Positions 33,616 through 41,356 of a stretch of DNA of 64,000 nucleotides are shown here, piece after piece. A program made the position numbers and the translations under genes. The stretch is from JBDUDK01 sp040002995 (GTDB lineage: Bacteria; Actinomycetota; Acidimicrobiia; Acidimicrobiales; Ilumatobacteraceae). The stretch is taken from the NCBI GenBank assembly GCA_040002995.1, contig JBDUDK010000052.1, forward strand, positions 49,195 through 113,194. The letters run 5' to 3'. How positions within the stretch are numbered: the stretch's first letter is position 1; each line of letters starts with the position of its first letter. The notes beneath the pieces are model-generated. The model saw only the letters and a list, made by a program, of their open reading frames with translations. It did no database searches and was not told the DNA's origin.

Positions 33616-33669
33616 GACCGTTCTCGCGCGCGAAACCGACACCAGAGGCCGAAAAAGCGCGTCAGAACG
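33616..33669 (-). repeat. Long inverted repeat, right arm
   Basis: 54 bp pairing with 33043-33096 (50/54). Lies just upstream of the DinB start codon (33610) on its coding side. The arms are 519 bp apart, enclosing one gene; no transposase is present. Confidence 0.9.
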
Positions 33670-33678
33670 CGTCAGTGG

Positions 33679-33894
33679 TCAGTCGCCGCCCTCGTATTTG
33701 AACGAGACGCGCAGCTTGGCGCGGTAGGCCTTGACCTTTCCGTCCTCGATCTGAAGATCGAGTTCGCTCACCTCGGCGATGCGGAGGTCGCGCAGCGACT
33801 GGCTCGCCCGTGCGACTGCGGCGGCGGCGGCCTTCTCCCACGATTCGTCACTGGTACCGACGAGGTCGATGATCTTGTAGACGCTCTCAGCCAT
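33679..33894 (-). CDS. Dodecin family flavin-binding protein
   Basis: 71 aa from ATG 33894 with AAAGGAGATG just upstream; the longer frame to 33996 adds an unlikely leader. ESVYKIIDLVGTSDESWEKAAAAAVARASQSLRDLRIAEV...KAYRAKLRVSFKYEG is the whole dodecin fold (one helix on a three-stranded sheet), including the flavin-stacking Trp. Forms dodecamers that store or buffer FMN/FAD. Gene is divergent from the molybdopterin hydroxylase, with a palindrome in the gap. Confidence 0.94.
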   Translation of the reverse strand: MAESVYKIIDLVGTSDESWEKAAAAAVARASQSLRDLRIAEVSELDLQIEDGKVKAYRAKLRVSFKYEGGD

Positions 33895-33952
33895 GAGGGC
33901 ATCTCCTTTCCTTGGTGGCCGGCGGGGCCGCGCCAACAGACCATTGTTGTTC

Positions 33953-33966
33953 ACCCCACGTGGGGT
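33953..33966. promoter_or_regulatory. Perfect palindrome between dodecin and the molybdopterin hydroxylase
   Basis: ACCCCACGTGGGGT, fully self-complementary with a CACGTG core, 31 bp before the + start and 59 bp before the dodecin start. Likely a dimeric regulator site shared by both genes; binding protein unknown. Confidence 0.45.
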
Positions 33967-33996
33967 CGTGACCAGGGGGCCGGTAGCGTCGGCCAA

Positions 33997-36264
33997 ATGA
34001 CCGCTACCACGTCGACCTCGAGCATCCTGGGCAACCGGGTCGTCCGCAGCGAGGACCCAAAGTTCCTCACGTCAGGCGGCGTCTACGTCGACGACATCGC
34101 CCTCGAAGGTGCGGTATTCGCAACCTACGTGCGATCGCAATTCGCCCACGCGCGCGTCACCAACGTCGACCTGACCGAAGCGCAGAACGCGCCGGGCGTC
34201 CTAGGCGTGTTCACGGCCGCCGACATCGATCTGGGGCTGTTCCCACTCGACATGGCCATGCTGCCGGCCACCATGCCCCGCACGTTCCTCGCGACCGACG
34301 TCGTGCGGTTCGTCGGTGAGCCGATCGCCGTCGTCGTGACGAGCGACCGATACCAGGGGGAGGACGCCGCCGCCCTTGTGGTCGTCGACTACGAACCGCT
34401 CCCGGTCGTTCTCGACGTAGAAGCTGCCCTCGAGGGTGGCACCGTGCTGCATCCCGACGCGGGCACCAACGTCAGCTTCGAGCTCCCCGGCGAGCCGGTC
34501 GACCTCTCCGACTGCGAAGTGGTCGTCCGCCACCGCATCATCAATCGGAAGGTGGCGCCGTGCCCGCTCGAGGTGCGGGCAGCCGCCGCGAGGTGGACCG
34601 ACGAGGGTCGCCTCGAGCACTGGGCCGGCTGTCAGGGCGCGCATCCCGTGCGCGACAGCCTCGCCGCGATCTACGGACTCGAGCCGGCGATGGTGCGGGT
34701 GATCGCGCCCGATACCGGTGGTGGATTCGGTGCGCGGGGGTTTGTCTATCCCGAGGAGATGCTGTGCGGCTGGCTGGCCCGCCGCGTCGGCCGTCCCGTT
34801 CGGTGGACGGAGACCCGCAGCGAGTCGATGCTCGGCTTCGGCCACGGGCGCGGTCAATTGCAGGACATCACGATCGGCGGCACCCGCGCCGGCAAGGTCC
34901 TCGCTTACCAACTCGACATCGTGCAGGACAGCGGCGCGTACCCGCGCATTTCGGCGATCTTGCCGTTCCTCACCAAAATGATGCTGACGGGCACCTACGC
35001 CATCGAACGGGCGTCGTGCCGGACGCGCAGCGTCGTTACCAATACCGTCCCCATGGTGGCCTACCGCGGCGCGGGCCGTCCCGAGGCCGCCGCGGCGATC
35101 GAGCGCGCCATCGACCTGTTCGCCGCGGAGATCGGTATGGACCCCGCCGAGGTGCGCAGGATCAATCTGGTGCCGGAGGACGCGTTCCCGTTCACGAATT
35201 CGAGTGGCACCGTCTACGACAGCGGTCGCTACGAGCGCGCGCTCGATCTCGTGCTCGAGGCCGCGGGCTACGCGGAGCTACGGGCCGAGCAGAGCCGGCG
35301 GCGGCTGGCGGGCGATCGACTCCAACTCGGCATCGGCTTGTCGGTCTACGTCGAGATCACCGCGCTCCAGGGCGGCACGGAATACGGACGGGTCGAGATC
35401 CAGCCCGACGGCAGTGTGCGCGCTCTCACCGGGACGTCGCCGCACGGCCAGGGCCACGTCACGAGCTGGCAGATGCTGATCAGTGAGCGCACTGGCATCC
35501 CGATGGACCAGATCGAAGTGCTCCACGGCGATACCGACCTCGTTCCCCAGGGTGGGATGACGGGAGGCTCCCGCTCGCTGCAGCTCGGCGGCACGTCGAT
35601 CTGGAACGCGGCCGGCCATGTCGTCGACCAAGCCCGCGACGTGGCCGCGCACCTGCTCGAGGCGCATCCGGACGACATCGTTTTGGAAGGCGGCACGTTC
35701 CACGTGGCCGGTGCGCCCGCGCTCGGCCGGACGTGGGCCGACGTCGCTTCCGCGGCCGAAACCCCTCTCGCGGCCGAAGGCGACAGCCAGCAGGCCGGTG
35801 GCACGTTTCCGTGCGGGGCGCATCTCGCCGTCGTCGAGGTCGACATGGAGACGGGCCACGTACGCCTCGTGCGTCTTGTCGCTGTCGACGACGCCGGCCG
35901 CATCCTGAACCCGCTCTTGGCCGAGGGTCAGGTGCACGGTGGACTGGCCCAAGGCACGGCCCAGGCGCTGTTCGAAGAGGTGGTCTACGACGACGACGGC
36001 AACCCGCTCACCTCCAACCTGGCTGACTACACGTTCATCTCAGCCGCGGAGCTCCCGAGCTTCGAAACGGTCCACCTCGAGACGCCCACCGCGCTGAACG
36101 AACTCGGTGCGAAGGGCATCGGCGAATCCGGATCGGTCGGATCGACACCCGCCGTGCAGAACGCAGTCGTCGACGCACTCTCCCATCTCGGCGTGCGTCA
36201 CGTCGAGATGCCCTGCACGCCCGAGCGGGTATGGCGCGCAATTCCCCACGCCCGCACCTCCTGA
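33997..36264 (+). CDS. Xanthine dehydrogenase family molybdopterin-binding subunit (orphan)
   Basis: 755 aa from ATG 33997 (MTATTSTSSILGNRVVRSEDPKFLTSGGVYVDDI). Molybdopterin subunit signatures include PDTGGGFGARGFVYPEE, AYRGAGRPEAAAAIERAID, SPHGQGHVTSWQ, and the catalytic Glu in GAKGIGESGSVGS. AYRGAGR rather than the AYxCSFR loop means it is not a form I CO dehydrogenase; aldehyde or N-heterocycle hydroxylation is likelier. The FAD and 2Fe-2S subunits that normally accompany it are missing on both sides, so it must borrow partners encoded elsewhere or be non-functional. Convergent-free, followed by PAP2. Confidence 0.9.
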   Translation: MTATTSTSSILGNRVVRSEDPKFLTSGGVYVDDIALEGAVFATYVRSQFAHARVTNVDLTEAQNAPGVLGVFTAADIDLGLFPLDMAMLPATMPRTFLATDVVRFVGEPIAVVVTSDRYQGEDAAALVVVDYEPLPVVLDVEAALEGGTVLHPDAGTNVSFELPGEPVDLSDCEVVVRHRIINRKVAPCPLEVRAAAARWTDEGRLEHWAGCQGAHPVRDSLAAIYGLEPAMVRVIAPDTGGGFGARGFVYPEEMLCGWLARRVGRPVRWTETRSESMLGFGHGRGQLQDITIGGTRAGKVLAYQLDIVQDSGAYPRISAILPFLTKMMLTGTYAIERASCRTRSVVTNTVPMVAYRGAGRPEAAAAIERAIDLFAAEIGMDPAEVRRINLVPEDAFPFTNSSGTVYDSGRYERALDLVLEAAGYAELRAEQSRRRLAGDRLQLGIGLSVYVEITALQGGTEYGRVEIQPDGSVRALTGTSPHGQGHVTSWQMLISERTGIPMDQIEVLHGDTDLVPQGGMTGGSRSLQLGGTSIWNAAGHVVDQARDVAAHLLEAHPDDIVLEGGTFHVAGAPALGRTWADVASAAETPLAAEGDSQQAGGTFPCGAHLAVVEVDMETGHVRLVRLVAVDDAGRILNPLLAEGQVHGGLAQGTAQALFEEVVYDDDGNPLTSNLADYTFISAAELPSFETVHLETPTALNELGAKGIGESGSVGSTPAVQNAVVDALSHLGVRHVEMPCTPERVWRAIPHARTS

Positions 36265-36333
36265 CGTCAGAGTCGTTGCCACGGGGTCGTGGCCCAAGAA
36301 TCTGCGGGGGCGCGCTCGATTAGTGTCGCTCGA

Positions 36334-36996
36334 ATGGGGGGTGCAGCGAATCGCCGGGGGGCGCGCGTCGGTGAGGTCGTTGCCGTCGTCGGTGGGGGCG
36401 CGCTCCTCGCGGGGAGTTGGATGGCGGTCGCGATCGACGAGCGGGTACCCATCTGGGAGGCGCGCGTCTTCGACGCGCTGAACGGACTCCCCGGCGGTAT
36501 TTGGCCGGTCGTTTGGCTCCCGATGCAGACGGGAAGCCTCATCGGATCCATTGTCGTGGTGGGCGCGACTGGTCTCGCGAGCCGCGACACCAGGCTCACC
36601 CTTGCCGCATTAGTGGCGAGTCAGGCCGGGTACTGGAGCGCCAAGGGCGTAAAGGGGCTTGTGTCACGCGGACGACCGAGCGCGTTTCTGGCCGATGTAC
36701 ATGTGCGCGAGAAGGTCGGCGGACTTGGGTACGCCTCGGGGCACGCCGCAGTCGCGTTCGCGTTGGCGGCCGTGCTCGCGCCATCGCTGCCGGCGCGCTG
36801 GCGACCGGTGGCGTTTGTGATTGCGGCCGTGGTTGCCCTCGCCCGCGTGTATGGGGGCGTCCATCTTCCACTCGACGTCGTCGGCGGCACCGGACTTGGG
36901 CTGCTCTGCGGTGTCTTCTCGCGCTGGGCGTTCGGGCTCGGCGGCGAAGGATTGCCTCCGAGGGTGAGCCGCAGCGCCAGAGGCGCGCCTAGATGA
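36334..36996 (+). CDS. PAP2-family membrane phosphatase
   Basis: 220 aa from ATG 36334 (a GTG at 36289 would add 15 residues). About five to six membrane segments. All three catalytic motifs are intact: KGLVSRGRP (KxxxxxxRP-like), YASGHAA (SGH) and ARVYGGVHLPLD (RxxxxxHxxxD). Such enzymes dephosphorylate undecaprenyl-PP, phosphatidate or PGP at the outer face of the membrane. It is paralogous to the PAP2 at 44604 (shared pattern F.A.N.LP...PV.W..Q.G) and closes the right-hand end of the membrane block; its stop overlaps the convergent gene by 8 bp. Confidence 0.9.
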   Translation: MGGAANRRGARVGEVVAVVGGGALLAGSWMAVAIDERVPIWEARVFDALNGLPGGIWPVVWLPMQTGSLIGSIVVVGATGLASRDTRLTLAALVASQAGYWSAKGVKGLVSRGRPSAFLADVHVREKVGGLGYASGHAAVAFALAAVLAPSLPARWRPVAFVIAAVVALARVYGGVHLPLDVVGGTGLGLLCGVFSRWAFGLGGEGLPPRVSRSARGAPR

Positions 36997-39373
36997 GGTT
37001 GCGTCGCTCCAACCTGTGGAACGCGATCCAACCGGGCAACACCGGTAGCCAGTAGGTGGCCAGGCGGTAGCTGAGGACGACCGCAACCGCCACGCCCGAA
37101 TCCATCCCGACACCGGTGAATCCGGCCACGAGAGCGGCTTCCATCGCGCCGAGTCCGCCAGGAGTTGGCGCCGCGGCGGCGATGATCGACGACCCGAGGT
37201 ACACCGCACCGACCTCGGCGAAGCTCGGACCGCCGTGGAAGGCCGCGACTGCGGCGGCGAGCGCGGCGATGTAGGCCAGCGTGACTCCGAGGGATCCACC
37301 GAACAGCGCGGCGATCTTGGCGGGGGAACGCGAGAGTCTCACAATGCTCGAAATAGACGTCTTCACGTGGCGGATGACGTGTCGTCGCATGAGGCGGCGA
37401 CCCTTGTGGGTGGCGGCGACGATGCCGAGGCCGGCGAGCACAACGGCAACAACAACCAAGACCTTGCTGTTGTGCGGGATCGTGAAGCCTGACGAGTTGC
37501 CTTGGCCCGCCCAGGCGAGGAAGACGAAGAGCAGTCCGATATGCACGATGGCCCCGGCGACGACGTTCAGGCCCATGCCCGTCACCGCCTCCGCGGGGTC
37601 GACTCCGGCCTTTTGCATGAAGCGCACCCCGAGCGCCATGCCGCCGACGTTGGCCGGCGTGACGCGGTTGACGAACGACGACGCGAGTTGCGTTTCCAAG
37701 TTCGGAACGAACGGCAGATGTTCCGGGACTCCTCCTGCCATACCGATGGCCGAAGCGACGTAGGTAAGGACCGACATCGCGACACAGGCGATGAGCCACA
37801 CCCAGCTGGCGTGGCGCAGAGCGCGGAAGCTGTCGCCGACGTTGGCCAGTTGTGGCAACAGGATGTAGAACGCGCCCGTAAGGGCCACGATCGTGAAGAC
37901 GGTGCGGGGCCGGACGCGCACGAGGCGCTCGAGGGGAGCGGGCTCCTGGCCCGTGGCTTGGGCGATCCCGGCACGGAGATCGCGGAGAAGCGACTTCGAT
38001 ATGTGCTTGCGCGTGCCTGCTGACAACGCCAGCGGTTGCAGGAAGGGAACGGCAGCGGCCAGGTCGTCGGCACTCAGTTGCCTCATAGCCGAGGCGATCA
38101 CGGCATCGGCGCCGACGATCGTCGCCAGCGACGCGAGGAGCTCGGCGCGATCGATCGCCTGCAGTCGGGGACTCGTCGATTCCTCTCCGAAACCCATGTC
38201 GATGATGACGGGTCGGGCCTCGCTGACGAGGATGTTGGCGGCACGAAGCGAGCGGTGCGCGAGCCGGGCACGGTGCAGGAGCGCCACTTCCCGCCAGACC
38301 GCGTCGAGGAGATTGGCGTCGATCTCCTGGGGGGCAAGCGTGTCGAGCCGACGTCCGCCGACGTCTTGCATCGCGAGCGCCATCGAACTGTCAGGAAGCG
38401 TGGTGAGCACTTTCATGGCGGGGCTGTTGACGCCACCAGCGCGGGCGAGCAGGAGCAGCAGTGCCTCGTGCTCGACGTCGTGTTCGAGTGAGAGGGATGG
38501 CCAGTCGTCGTTCGGTCCCCGAAGCAGGAGGGTGCGGTACCCGCGGTAGAGAAGGTCGGCGTCTCGTGTGTCGCGTCCGTAGACCTTGATGAATGTTGTA
38601 TCGCCGTCGGTCGCCGTCGCGCGGTACAGCTGGGCCCGCCCGCCTACCGCGCGCTGAAGTGTGAGGTTCGCGACATCGAGGCCTGCCTCGCGGAGCGCCG
38701 AGGCGATGGCCGCCGGGGTAGGCCGGCGGTTCGGCGCGCCGAAGACCACGAGCAGCAGCGCGCCCATGGCCACGCCCGAGGACACGGCAAGCAGGAGTTC
38801 CGGCACACCGGCACTCCCGGAAATTGCCATCGTCAGCGCCACGAGAAACACCGTGACATCGCTGGCGCGGCGCCACGAGCGCGACAGCCAGGGCTTGCCC
38901 ACCGTCGCGGCCCCCGCGGCGCCGGCGAGGTACGCGAGTGACGGGAAATTGGTCGAGGCCAGCCAGGTACCCGTGGCGAGCGCGCCGGGTATGCGACCGG
39001 GAAGGTCGAGTACGGCGTCGAGGACCGCGAAGAGGCCGGCGCCGGCCGCGGCGCCGAGCACGATGACCGCAAAACGCCGGAACCGCTGCAGCACGAGCAA
39101 CGCGACGAGGATCACGACCGGCGCCGCGACCGCGGCAACTTGTAAGAGCGCAAGCAGGAGCTCGCGGGCCGCCTGCGGCACCGCCGTGGCGGCGCGGCCG
39201 AGATCGCTTGTAACACCCTCGCTGGTGCCCGTCGCGACCTGGATGAACAGCGCGAGAAGTGTCGTCAGCAGCCCCCACAGCACCACTCGCACCACATCGC
39301 CCGGATGGCGGTAGTAACGCTCGCCGGGTGGTCGGAGATCTAGTTCTGGCGTCGCTTCGGAGATCAGGGTCAT
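36989..39373 (-). CDS. Kinase-like / lysylphosphatidylglycerol-synthase-type (UPF0104) membrane fusion protein
   Basis: 794 aa. Residues ~25-210 hold several membrane segments; ~225-470 resemble a protein-kinase-like domain (Lys263 in FIKVY, Glu302, DMG with Asp392) but the catalytic loop reads HRSLRAAN (373-380), with Ser375 where HRD kinases have the catalytic Asp; ~500-790 is the UPF0104/LPG-synthase transmembrane domain (SSFVNRVTPANVGGMALGVRFMQ, AAPTPGGLGAMEAALVAGF). The C-terminal domain moves or flips lipids in MprF. It is likely a pseudokinase-regulated lipid flippase. ATGA overlap with the UbiB-like gene. Confidence 0.82.
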   Translation of the reverse strand: MTLISEATPELDLRPPGERYYRHPGDVVRVVLWGLLTTLLALFIQVATGTSEGVTSDLGRAATAVPQAARELLLALLQVAAVAAPVVILVALLVLQRFRRFAVIVLGAAAGAGLFAVLDAVLDLPGRIPGALATGTWLASTNFPSLAYLAGAAGAATVGKPWLSRSWRRASDVTVFLVALTMAISGSAGVPELLLAVSSGVAMGALLLVVFGAPNRRPTPAAIASALREAGLDVANLTLQRAVGGRAQLYRATATDGDTTFIKVYGRDTRDADLLYRGYRTLLLRGPNDDWPSLSLEHDVEHEALLLLLARAGGVNSPAMKVLTTLPDSSMALAMQDVGGRRLDTLAPQEIDANLLDAVWREVALLHRARLAHRSLRAANILVSEARPVIIDMGFGEESTSPRLQAIDRAELLASLATIVGADAVIASAMRQLSADDLAAAVPFLQPLALSAGTRKHISKSLLRDLRAGIAQATGQEPAPLERLVRVRPRTVFTIVALTGAFYILLPQLANVGDSFRALRHASWVWLIACVAMSVLTYVASAIGMAGGVPEHLPFVPNLETQLASSFVNRVTPANVGGMALGVRFMQKAGVDPAEAVTGMGLNVVAGAIVHIGLLFVFLAWAGQGNSSGFTIPHNSKVLVVVAVVLAGLGIVAATHKGRRLMRRHVIRHVKTSISSIVRLSRSPAKIAALFGGSLGVTLAYIAALAAAVAAFHGGPSFAEVGAVYLGSSIIAAAAPTPGGLGAMEAALVAGFTGVGMDSGVAVAVVLSYRLATYWLPVLPGWIAFHRLERRNLI

Positions 39374-41349
39374 GTCGTCCCATCCCGGGTGACCGCTGCG
39401 ACCACCCTTAGAAGAAGCACCGTGCCGGCGAGCAGGCCCCCATATCCGAAGATCTCGAAGAGTCCCGTCTCTCCCGCGACTTTCGGGCCTTTGTCCGACG
39501 CGACGAGGAGCATCGCCGCGACGACGAGGAACGCGCCACCGATTGCGGCGAGGAGCACCCGATTGATGAGCGTGCGGACGATCCGCCGGCCGTCTTCGTC
39601 GAGGATGCTGCGCAGACGCAGCTCCCCTCGGCCGGTCAAGGTCAGGATCCGATCGACTCGTTCCGGGAGGCGACGAAGGTGGGGCAGAGCGGCGAGGAGT
39701 TCGTCGCGGATCATCTCATTGCGATCGACGATGGGCGCCGCCGTGGTCGAGAGCATCATCTCGGTCGCGGCGGCTACGAGGGAGAGATCGGGCGCGAGCA
39801 CCCGCAGGGTGCCATCGAGCGTCACGAGGGCACGCGACAACACCACCAGGTCAGTGGGAAGCCGGACGCCGAACTGCGCGAGAGTCGCGACGAGATCCTG
39901 GAGTATTGATGGCTCGATGGTGCCCGTCGGGCGTACGTGATCGGCCAAGAGACGAGCGAGCGCCCGCTCGAGCCGCTCGGCGGAGGGGGCGTCGGTGAAG
40001 TCGGCCACGCGCTCGATGCCATCGCGGAGCAAGCCGACATCGCGCTGCACGATGGCCGTGAGGATGTCGATGACCGCGGTTTGCTGGATCGGGTCGAGGC
40101 GGCCCACCGCGCCGAAGTCGATGAGCCCGAGCGTCCCGTCCGGAAAGGCGAAGACGTTGCCTGGGTGGGGGTCGGCGTGGAAGAAGCCGGCCCTCAGCAC
40201 CTGATGAAGGGTCGACCGCAACAACTGCTCCGCGAGCGCTTTCCGATCGATTGTCGATGCCTCGAGTTGTCTCGTGTCGGCGACGGTGAAACCTTCGAAG
40301 CGCTCCTGTACGAGCAATCGCCGGGTGCACAGGTGCCGGTAGACGAGCGGGATTCGTACCGACGATTCCCGACCCAACAACAACGCCATCTCCGTCATGG
40401 CGTCGGCCTCCCTGCGGAAGTCGAGCTCGGCCCGCAGACCCTGCGCGAACTGAGCGAGCATTTCCCCAGACCGCACGCCCTGGCCGAACTGCGTACGCCG
40501 CTGAGCTACGTCGGCCAGCAGCGCGAGGGCGGCGAGGTCGCGCTCCATCGTCTGCTCGATGTCGGGGCGCTGGACCTTGACGACGACCGCCTCGCCGGTT
40601 CGCAGTCGGGCGCGGTAGGTCTGGCCGATGGAGGCAGCGGCGAGCGGCTCCCAGTCGAACTCGGCGAAGACCTCGTCGATTTCACAGCCGAGCTCGGCTT
40701 CGAGCATGGGTCGGATGCGCTCGGCGGGCTCCGGCGCGACACGGTTTTGCAGCTCGGCCAGTTCCTCGCAAATCTCGCGGGGCAAGAAGTCGATGCGGGT
40801 GGCGGCGATCTGACCGAGCTTGATGTAGACGCCGCCGGCTTCTTCGAGGACGCGGCGGATACGGATGCCTGCGCCCTCGACGGAACGCCCGGCCCGGCCC
40901 GACGCCGACATGAACGGCCCGAATCCCTCGCGCCGGACCAACGCCACCAGCTCGCGGTACCGCCGGAGCACCGCAATCCGGGTGTGGAGGGCCCGCAGTG
41001 GTCTCGGCGCCACGACCAGGCCCGCGTGTTCGCCGATCGCGAGGGATCCGGGTCGAGCGAGGAGATCGAGTGCTACAGCGGCGGCCATCGTTGTCGGGAT
41101 GGCGATCGCGAGCGTGTGGACGACAAGACCGTCGGAACCCCAGTCCCAATGCGCCAACCCAAGCGCGAGCAGACCCGCCGCGCCCCACCCGAGAACCCCA
41201 GAGAACAGTGCCGTCCCCCAACCTCGGCGCAGGCCGAGAAGGCGAAGCGAAATGGCCGTCGTGATCACGGCAAGAACCACGGCGACGAGAACCCGAAATG
41301 TGACCACCGCGCCCGAAGTGGCGAGGACGACGAACGTGGTGGCCGTCAT
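39370..41349 (-). CDS. ABC1/UbiB-like atypical kinase, membrane-anchored
   Basis: 659 aa from ATG 41349. Three hydrophobic N-terminal segments (TFRVLVAVVLAVITTAISLRL ...) precede an ABC1/UbiB domain with the KxGQ motif VYIKLGQ, the Ala-rich loop AAASIGQTY, ion-pair Lys in VVKVQRP, the catalytic loop FFHADPHPGN and the metal Asp in GLIDFGAVG; two further membrane helices end the chain. UbiB-like proteins act as atypical kinases/ATPases in lipid and quinone biology. All key residues are intact, unlike its two neighbours. It lies 7 bp after the PAP2-kinase fusion and overlaps the next gene by ATGA. Confidence 0.88.
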   Translation of the reverse strand: MTATTFVVLATSGAVVTFRVLVAVVLAVITTAISLRLLGLRRGWGTALFSGVLGWGAAGLLALGLAHWDWGSDGLVVHTLAIAIPTTMAAAVALDLLARPGSLAIGEHAGLVVAPRPLRALHTRIAVLRRYRELVALVRREGFGPFMSASGRAGRSVEGAGIRIRRVLEEAGGVYIKLGQIAATRIDFLPREICEELAELQNRVAPEPAERIRPMLEAELGCEIDEVFAEFDWEPLAAASIGQTYRARLRTGEAVVVKVQRPDIEQTMERDLAALALLADVAQRRTQFGQGVRSGEMLAQFAQGLRAELDFRREADAMTEMALLLGRESSVRIPLVYRHLCTRRLLVQERFEGFTVADTRQLEASTIDRKALAEQLLRSTLHQVLRAGFFHADPHPGNVFAFPDGTLGLIDFGAVGRLDPIQQTAVIDILTAIVQRDVGLLRDGIERVADFTDAPSAERLERALARLLADHVRPTGTIEPSILQDLVATLAQFGVRLPTDLVVLSRALVTLDGTLRVLAPDLSLVAAATEMMLSTTAAPIVDRNEMIRDELLAALPHLRRLPERVDRILTLTGRGELRLRSILDEDGRRIVRTLINRVLLAAIGGAFLVVAAMLLVASDKGPKVAGETGLFEIFGYGGLLAGTVLLLRVVAAVTRDGTT

Positions 41350-41356
41350 CTCGCGG

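Noticed and set aside
33997..36264. Form I carbon monoxide dehydrogenase large subunit
   Set aside because: The AYxCSFR active-site loop is replaced by AYRGAGR and no CoxM/CoxS genes are adjacent.
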